Source of the DNA: Zygnema cylindricum
Lineage: Eukaryota > Streptophyta > Zygnematophyceae > Zygnematales > Zygnemataceae
Length of the DNA: 45,792 nt
Reading direction: 5' to 3'
Assembly (NCBI GenBank): GCA_037447655.1
Contig: JBBHKE010000131.1
Location: 1 to 45,792 of the forward strand
In this document: piece after piece, positions 40,128 through 45,792 of the stretch
How positions within the stretch are numbered: the first letter of the stretch is position 1
How the letters are laid out: each line of letters starts with the position of its first letter
Made by a program: the position numbers and the translations under genes
The notes under the pieces: model-generated
The model's input: only the letters and a program-made list of their open reading frames with translations
Told to the model about the DNA's origin: nothing
The model's database searches: none

Positions 40128-40433
40128 TCATTGAGACGCGCCGCAAAACGGGCAGAAACGAGCACCCTCGGGCAAAACCCCTCCGCACGAGCCGCACGTG
40201 TCAGGAGGCGACTGAATGCGGAAGGCCTGTTCAGACAGGAGAAGTCCGCAGCTGTCACAGCTGACGTGGAGATCGCTTTGTGGCCAGCGCCATATCGGCA
40301 CGAAGAATACGCGAAGCACACTGTCCACTTCCACCTGAGACGCCGATTTGCCGCATCGGGGGCATGCCGTGGCGTGGCTTCGTACGACACGTGCCACCTC
40401 GGGCGCCACGCTGGCGAGGAAGAAGAATACCAT
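40128..40433 (-). CDS. Small zinc-ribbon protein, plant-conserved, function unknown (101 aa)
   Basis: An intronless frame with a real ATG (40433-40431) and TGA (40130-40128). It begins MVFFFLASVAPEVARVV, a hydrophobic start. Then come CPRCG, the central block VLRVFFVPIWRWPQSD, CDSCG, CGSCG and the C-terminal RFCPFCGASQ. Four CxxC knuckles make two zinc-binding sites. I recall plant proteins of about 100 aa with the same order: an FFFF start, CxxCG, LKLFFVPVWRWP, and FRFCPFCG at the end. None has a function I can name. The gene stands out as a GC-rich island in AT-rich surroundings. It has no operon-like neighbours. Confidence 0.85.
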   Translation of the reverse strand: MVFFFLASVAPEVARVVRSHATACPRCGKSASQVEVDSVLRVFFVPIWRWPQSDLHVSCDSCGLLLSEQAFRIQSPPDTCGSCGGVLPEGARFCPFCGASQ

Positions 40434-40551
40434 GGCAGTGACCGCGGTCGAAAATTCGAAACGTCACGCTGGGCGGAAAGTGAGCGCACTATAATTCATA
40501 TTATTTCATGATTTCTTATTTTCACCACAAGTGATGAAAAGTATCGCATCG

Positions 40552-40692
40552 TATCGTATATTTTTGTTTATTGTATATCGCATCATTGTTGTATATCGCA
40601 TCGTATCGTATATTTTTGTTTGTTGTATATCGCATCATTGTTGTATATCGCATCGTATCGTATATTTTTGTAGTTTGTTGTGTATCGCATCG
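40552..40692. repeat. 52-bp minisatellite, about 2.7 units
   Basis: TATCGTATATTTTTG starts units at 40552, 40604 and 40656. The units differ by single bases. It lies about 120 bp upstream of the zinc-ribbon gene start (minus strand). Confidence 0.85.
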
Positions 40693-41446
40693 CGGCCCAA
40701 TGTAGACTCGAAATATCGTAAAGCGGTCTATGAAACGCCTCACTACAGTACAGTACTGAATCTTGCGATTTTTTGCAACTTTTCGCACGCGCGAGCACGC
40801 TGATTGGGGCCACACCTCGTTTTCTCCGCGCGACCGTATGTTTAGGGTTATTTTATTTCTCTTTTTTTTTGTTTTATTATAAAAAAGCACAAAACAAACC
40901 CTATGTCCCTATTGCGATACCCGATTACGGCGTCCGTGGAATTACACGTGTGTACGGATTTTCTTCTGGCTGTCAAACTAGCAATTTGGACTGTCCAAAT
41001 TAGCAAGTCGCCTATTTTTAATGCGTATTTTTGAGTATTTTCTGATTTATGGCCTAGAAGCTTACCGTACTACAAAAGAAACCTCGTTTGGCTTCTCTGA
41101 TTGCGTGAATTCTGATGAAACAAACTGTTAACTGTTACGCCACAACTCACGCAGCACTTTCGATTTGCCTGAATCGGCTGGTTCTCAGACAGCCACGTCA
41201 CATCCCTTTGCAATTTCAACCGTTCATGTGTACAGAACCAACACTATTTTCTTTTCACTATTCATCGTTTGAATTTATACCGTTCAAAAAGATACAGTGC
41301 AAACTGCAACCAGTTTTTACCGTTTCTTACTCGCTCCAGCCTCCCGGGACACGTGTGGCTTTGATGGAGGACGCTTTTAGGGTTTCATCATTCTACTTTG
41401 GAAACTGCGGAAGGTTGATTCTGACGTTTCCTTTTTTTGGTACAAA
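40693..41446. other. Intergenic between divergent genes
   Basis: Region between the minus-strand zinc-ribbon gene and the plus-strand lipase gene. A 111-codon frame at 41115-41450 has no recognisable domain and I do not accept it as a gene. CACGTG-type words occur (about 40944, 41349). Confidence 0.4.
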
Positions 41447-41520
41447 ATAAAGTATACCAAGAAAAAGTATACCTTAAAAAGTATACCTTAAAAAGTATAC
41501 CTTAAGTATAAAGTATACCT
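41447..41520 (+). repeat. Short tandem AAAGTATACCTT repeat in the lipase promoter/5' region
   Basis: Six spaced copies of AAGTATACC with 2-7 base spacers, each containing the palindrome GTATAC. They lie about 140 bp before the first ATG and directly before a CT-rich leader (41521-41640). Confidence 0.8.
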
Positions 41521-41660
41521 TTTTTCTGTCTCAGGTTTCCCTCTCGCAGCTTCTTCTTTCTTCTGCCTCTCTCCAGTTTCCCTTTCTCTCCCTCTCTCTC
41601 CTTCTCCTCCTAGCAATGCACCTTCTCTTTCTCTTCTCAGTACCGCCATTTTAACCAACT

Positions 41661-42358
41661 ATGCTGTTACCAATCTTTATTTTTCGTCTTCTTGACAGCC
41701 ATAACCAATCGCCTTTGCTCCTCTTGCACTCCAAAGCCTCCATGGCCATGGAGTCCAGTACCTCGAATTCTCCTTCTTCTTCCTCTTCCATCCAAAGCTC
41801 TCAATATCCCTCTCCATGGCTCCACCATCTGAACTGGAAAATGAAATGGCCATGGAAACGAAAGGGAATGGAATCAGAAGTAGACAAAAGACATGAAAAC
41901 GACAAAAAAAGACGGCTGCAAGCTCTTTGCAGGTCCTTGAAGGCACACAGTGTGGAGGATCTCGAGGATGTCTTGGGAGCCATGGCCCTCTCCGAATGTG
42001 TTTACAAGGTATTACAAATATAAATTTTGTTTTTGTATATTTGTGTTTTTTGCACTTTTTTACTCTTTCAGTTGAATTGTTTACCTCTACTAGTGTGGAA
42101 TTTGTTATCACGCCCTGATTCTTGTAGATTTGGTATTCAAGGGTACAGCTTATGCTCGGAATTGAAGGGATTAAAGCTTATTTTGTCTAAATGCCCTTTA
42201 AAATAGTTTTTGTTTTTTAATTAGTGTAAACGTACGGATAGTGCTGATGATCAATGTAGTTGTGACATCTGGTAGACTTTTTTTGGGGGGGAGGGGAGAG
42301 GGGATGGGTGATCTCATACTATTTTTTTGAGTTTGTTTGCTTCCCTTTCGTTTCTTAG

Positions 42359-42432
<74 letters not shown>

Positions 42433-45400
42433 TCTTCTCCCCTCCCCCCCTTTCTCTCCCCCCCTCTCTCCTGTTCTCTCTCTCTTCTCTCTGTCCTTAC
42501 ACCCTTCTTCCCACACCATTGGAAATGCTGGCTTTCTTAGCCTCACTCTTTCATCCTTGTTAAAGTAAGGTACAAATGAATTCAAAAAGGACAAATGCTG
42601 CAAAAAAAGTACAATTAGCATTTGCTCCAAAAAGAACTAATTCCTCGAGAAATTACAAAATTCACCAAAAAAATACAAATCCTTCTAAAAAGTACAAATT
42701 TCTCTAAAAAGTACAATTTGCTCCAAAAATATATTATTGGCTAAAAATGGGCATTGTGGGAGTCTATGTTATAATGTGCGCCTTGACTACATGTTTGTTG
42801 GCTTCAGGGGCCAACGTTTGGAACAGAGTAAAAGCTTTAAAGTTGAAAAGTTGTTTGTCGCTAGTTTCTTAGTTTTGAAGGAAGAGGAGGGGGAGTTAGA
42901 AGGGAGAGGGGGGAGAGGGGGAGGGGGAGTTGGAAGGGAGAGGGGGGAGAGGGGGGAGGGGGGTGGGAAACCTGTTTTCTGGCGCTGCTTCTTGTACTGA
43001 CACGGTGAATCACTATTAGCATTAGTAACACTACTTTGGTCCTTATTCTTTTCGCCCTCTGACCACAAAATAGTTTTCATAACGGTAATTGTTTTTTTTT
43101 TTCGCCACGCTTATCCTTTTGCGGTTTAGAATCGTCCAGGGCATGTGGACAGGAAATAGAATCATCACCACTATTCAAACAGTCCTTATTCTCATTATTT
43201 TCTATTGCTATCAGCAATTCACTGTGTAGTTTGCAAAATAGGTCACTTAATCGTCAAGTAGGAAAAAAAAAATAGAGTTTTTTGTTGAATATGAGGCCTT
43301 TTTTTTTTTTTTGCAGCCTCATGCTGAGTTGCTGGAGAGAGTGAATCAATTCAAAGCGGATTTCGGAGGGGAGCTTATGAGGATTGAAACGGTCCAAATC
43401 TCTCTCAGCCATGCCCCTCATAGGTCAGTTTTTTTTTCTTTCCTTCCTGTCAAACTTTTTTTAGACTGAAGTAACACAAACGATGACAGATGACGCGGGT
43501 TTGGTTTAGTCTGATTTGTGACAAGCAAAGAACATATCCCATAGGCTATTCCATTCTTTGCTCATAATTCTCATGGGTTTTTCAGTGTCATTTCAACGTT
43601 TCCTGGTTTAAACAATAATCATGTTTATGAATTGGCATAACCGGTTGCCATACTGGAATAAGTGTCATGCTTATGACCAGAAAGCATTTTCAATTCTCTA
43701 CACCACGCATTGCTATTAGAGTAAAGGGATTCTTAGTTTAAATGCGAATCTGAATGTATAATACTAATTTAATGTGAGGTGACGTAGCGGGTTCTAGTCC
43801 ACTTCGTTAAAATTGTGTTGTTAACACTATTTTATGATTTTCGGCCAGAAATTGGTGTTATTAAACTCTAATAGCGATGGGCAGTGTAGTCTTATTGTGG
43901 TACAAATGTAGGAAAACAGCAATTGGTTGATTTTTAATGAATGCTTTTTGGCTTGTGGTAGAAAGGTTTATTCTCTTCTAACCGGTGTTCTCTTCTATTG
44001 TAAAGTACACCAATCATCGTTTTTCGAGTCAATTAACTCTATTTGAGTGCGTATTCTTTTGCTCAAAATCAGAAATTAGTGTTATTTAACACTCTCTAGT
44101 TAAGTGGTCCATGCTAAGGCATGCGGCTAAACATAACATAGGTGTAGTTAATACTAAATCCGTTGTAGAACTGACAATTTACTAACTCTCATGTGACGGA
44201 AGGTGTAGTGATTGGTCTCACAATAGCACAAAGCACTTCATCTCAAAAGAGTGCGTCTATGTAAGGTGTTTTCACCTTTGGCTTTTTATTTATTTTTGGT
44301 TGTCAAAATGACTCGAAACTCAAGTATTGTGGTGAAGATTGGATACATAATCTGTTGGTCATCAAGAAAATTTAGAATTTAAATTGGAGCCGTACTGTGG
44401 TAATGACTGTGGGTCCACTTAAGAATAGTAAGAATGTTTGGGTTCATTTTTGATGGAGGTTGAAGTTTGTAAAGCAAGTTGTGTAATTTCTATTTTAGGG
44501 ACTTTTGAACTAGACGCATTTTTCAAAACGAATTAAGTTACACAATACTGTGGGTTTTGAGCATGGATTCTGGGCAAGTTTTTTTGAGGACTGTTGCTGA
44601 AATGTTTTACATTGGACATTTTTCTCCTCACAGACTTATCGAGATTTTATTTAACAGTGACTAACGGAAAGGTGCAAATCCTAGCTGTAAATCGCTAGGA
44701 TCAGATGAAAATTATGAGAAGTGTGCATGGGAGAATACGGGTTCGAGAGGCAAAAAAGAAAGCCTTTACTCAAATAATATTTCTGGTGTAATACATTTGG
44801 TGGCTCAATCATCAGAATCAAATATTTGAGTTTGGGCATGAACAAATTAATCAGTTGTTGGTTGTCATCTCTTATGTACACTGTCCATCTTTAAATGTCA
44901 AATTAAAAGTCAAAATGTATAATATTTATTTAGTGCGAGGAGACCTGGCAGATCATAGCCCAAGCCCTCTCCCTTTAATAATGTTGTTAACACTATTTTA
45001 AGATTTTTGGCCTAGAAAAGTTGCATCCAAAGTAGTGCTGTTGACTCTAATAGCGATGGGCGATGTTGTGAAACTTTGGAGTAAAACGATTCATTTATGG
45101 AATGTGAATTATGCAGATATATTCTTGCCCAAAGTGACAGCACCCTGTTTGCCTCTTTCATTGGGACCAAACAATACAGGTGTGTTTACTATTTGTTTCA
45201 TCACTACTGTCAACTATATTTTGGCAACATGCTCGTTCCCGCACTTCCTCCGTTTAGGATCTTTGTTGACTCTATTGTCGGTGAACTGTCCAGACTCAAG
45301 AGGCTGATAGGAGATATAGCACATGAGTTTTGTTTTAACGATGCTGGGAATAATTTGATTGTTTAAACTACAAGAAAATTATGTCCTACGGAAGGTCAGC

Positions 45401-45792
45401 TTTAACAGAAATCCTTGCCGAAACTGAGTCTGAGAAGGGATTGAAGAAGAGTCTCATGAATGGTAGGTTCAATTCTGGTAGTTTTTTGTACACCTCAAAC
45501 TTAATTTTAGCCCGAATCTCTTTCACATATTAATGCTGAAAAATAACAAGAAAATTGCGCTTGGAAAGACCAGAGTAAATGCAACAGTTGTCTAATTACA
45601 TTCTGAGCAGTCGTTGACTATTGTTCACTATCTTTATTTCGCTGGAGAAAAAAAATGATTAGATATGTATTCTCTCTCTCTCTCTCCCTCTCTCTCTCAC
45701 TTCTTCATTTGAAAAATCTACTTCGCTTTTTTAAGTCAGTGTTTTCTATTTTAGTGATAGTTTTCTCTGAGGATACAAAGGTTCATTTTAGT
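41661..45792 (+). CDS. Class-3 lipase family (alpha/beta-hydrolase) protein, N-terminal part; runs off the window
   Basis: Three exons chain in phase: 41661-42008 (donor AAG/GTATTA), 43317-43423 (acceptor TTTTTGCAG) and 45117-45179 (acceptor ATGCAG). The protein starts MLLPIFIFRLLDSHNQ, or at the in-frame ATG 41742 (MAMESSTSNSPSSSS). A basic Trp/Lys stretch follows (WKMKWPWKRKGMESEVDKR). The family segment reads VEDLEDVLGAMALSECVYK, LERVNQFKADFGGELMRIE, LSHAPHRYILAQSDSTLFAS and FIGTKQYR. This block precedes the GxSxG nucleophile domain in plant lipase-class-3 proteins as I recall them. The catalytic part (GHSLGG, Asp, His) lies beyond 45792. A possible next exon begins at 45258 after TTTAG but its translation is not convincing. 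The Ser-rich N terminus could be a plastid transit peptide; this is weak. The 5' leader is CT-rich. Confidence 0.72.
42361..42424. repeat. (CT)n microsatellite in lipase intron 1
   Basis: About 32 perfect CT units on the plus (sense) strand. Confidence 0.9.
42880..42962. repeat. GGGGA purine tract in lipase intron 1
   Basis: Imperfect GGGGAGAGGGG repeats on plus, including a direct repeat of GTTGGAAGGGAGAGGGGGGA-like sequence. Many G-runs on the sense strand give G-quadruplex potential. Confidence 0.75.
43001..43226. mobile_element. TA-flanked MITE, family member 5 (intronic)
   Basis: 226 bp. Left end CACGGTGAATCACTATTAGC; reverse complement of right end CACAGTGAATTGCTGATAGC. The right flank is TA (43227-43228). 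The left flank reads GA, probably a mutated TA. It lies in intron 1 of the lipase gene. Confidence 0.6.
43756..43886 (+). repeat. Interspersed repeat related to the MITE family, copy 1
   Basis: Shares GTATAATA at the start, TGTTGTTAACACTATTTTA in the middle and CTCTAATAGCGATGGGC near the end with 44917-45066. The end carries the MITE terminus and is followed by TA. The left end lacks the expected inverted terminus. Confidence 0.6.
44917..45066 (+). repeat. Interspersed repeat related to the MITE family, copy 2
   Basis: Second copy of the 43756-43886 repeat, ending CTCTAATAGCGATGGGCGAT. It sits about 50 bases upstream of lipase exon 3. The exon acceptor is outside the repeat. Confidence 0.6.

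Noticed and set aside
41115-41450. 111-codon plus-strand frame upstream of the lipase gene
   Set aside because: No domain or splice partner, and it lies in promoter sequence before a repeat array.
45258-45366. Possible fourth lipase exon after the TTTAG at 45253-45257
   Set aside because: In phase, but the translation (FVDSIVGELSRLKRLIG) does not resemble the family and no donor is convincing.

Overview
The window looks like a nuclear contig from a streptophyte (a charophyte-type alga or an early land plant). The AT-leaning DNA carries intron-rich genes whose proteins are plant-like: a plastid-targeted PRXL2/AAED1-type redox protein, a small zinc-ribbon protein of the kind found across plants, a CBM48 glycogen/starch-binding protein and the N-terminal part of a class-3 lipase family protein. 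Short degenerate transposons and very long CT/GA tracts fill introns and intergenic space. No rRNA, CRISPR or prokaryotic operon structure is visible. The species cannot be named from the sequence alone.

Layout. 1-7.6 kb is intergenic and holds TA-flanked MITEs and a decayed copy (copy 2) of a non-LTR retroelement split by a 434-bp hAT-type MITE. 7.6-12.9 kb (minus) is the CBM48 gene, with at least five exons and a degenerate ATGTCA-repeat intron. 14.4-15.7 kb (minus) is a two-exon (visible part) seven-helix membrane protein. 17.4-23.2 kb (plus) is a large, frame-broken non-LTR retroelement with an N-terminal zinc finger, a reverse transcriptase and a C-terminal restriction-like endonuclease region (R2-like architecture). 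It is interrupted by a probable solo LTR, a tRNA-like stretch, and a miniature LTR element (TRIM) with three LTRs and two 57-bp internal segments. Each of those LTRs carries a tRNA-like cloverleaf. 24.9-31.3 kb (minus) is a complete nine-exon gene for a 271-residue chloroplast PRXL2-type protein, reconstructed exon by exon. 32.3-33.7 kb holds two adjacent related inverted-repeat DNA transposons. 36.2-37.3 kb is a third, 5'-truncated copy of the non-LTR element. 40.1-40.4 kb (minus) is an intronless zinc-ribbon gene. From 41.7 kb to the right edge is the 5' part of the lipase gene.

How it works together. The host genes are separate transcription units with no operon logic. Two or three may act in the plastid (redox protein, starch-binding protein, possibly the lipase), but only the PRXL2 protein shows a clear transit peptide. 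The mobile elements are strongly nested, so relative ages can be read: non-LTR element first, then hAT MITE, solo LTR and TRIM inside it. The most unusual system is the TRIM whose LTR contains a tRNA-like sequence, analogous to (but different from) the 5S-rRNA-bearing Cassandra TRIMs. Next in interest are a duplicated exon in the PRXL2 gene, and a small palindromic hairpin shared by the 3' ends of four retroelement tails.
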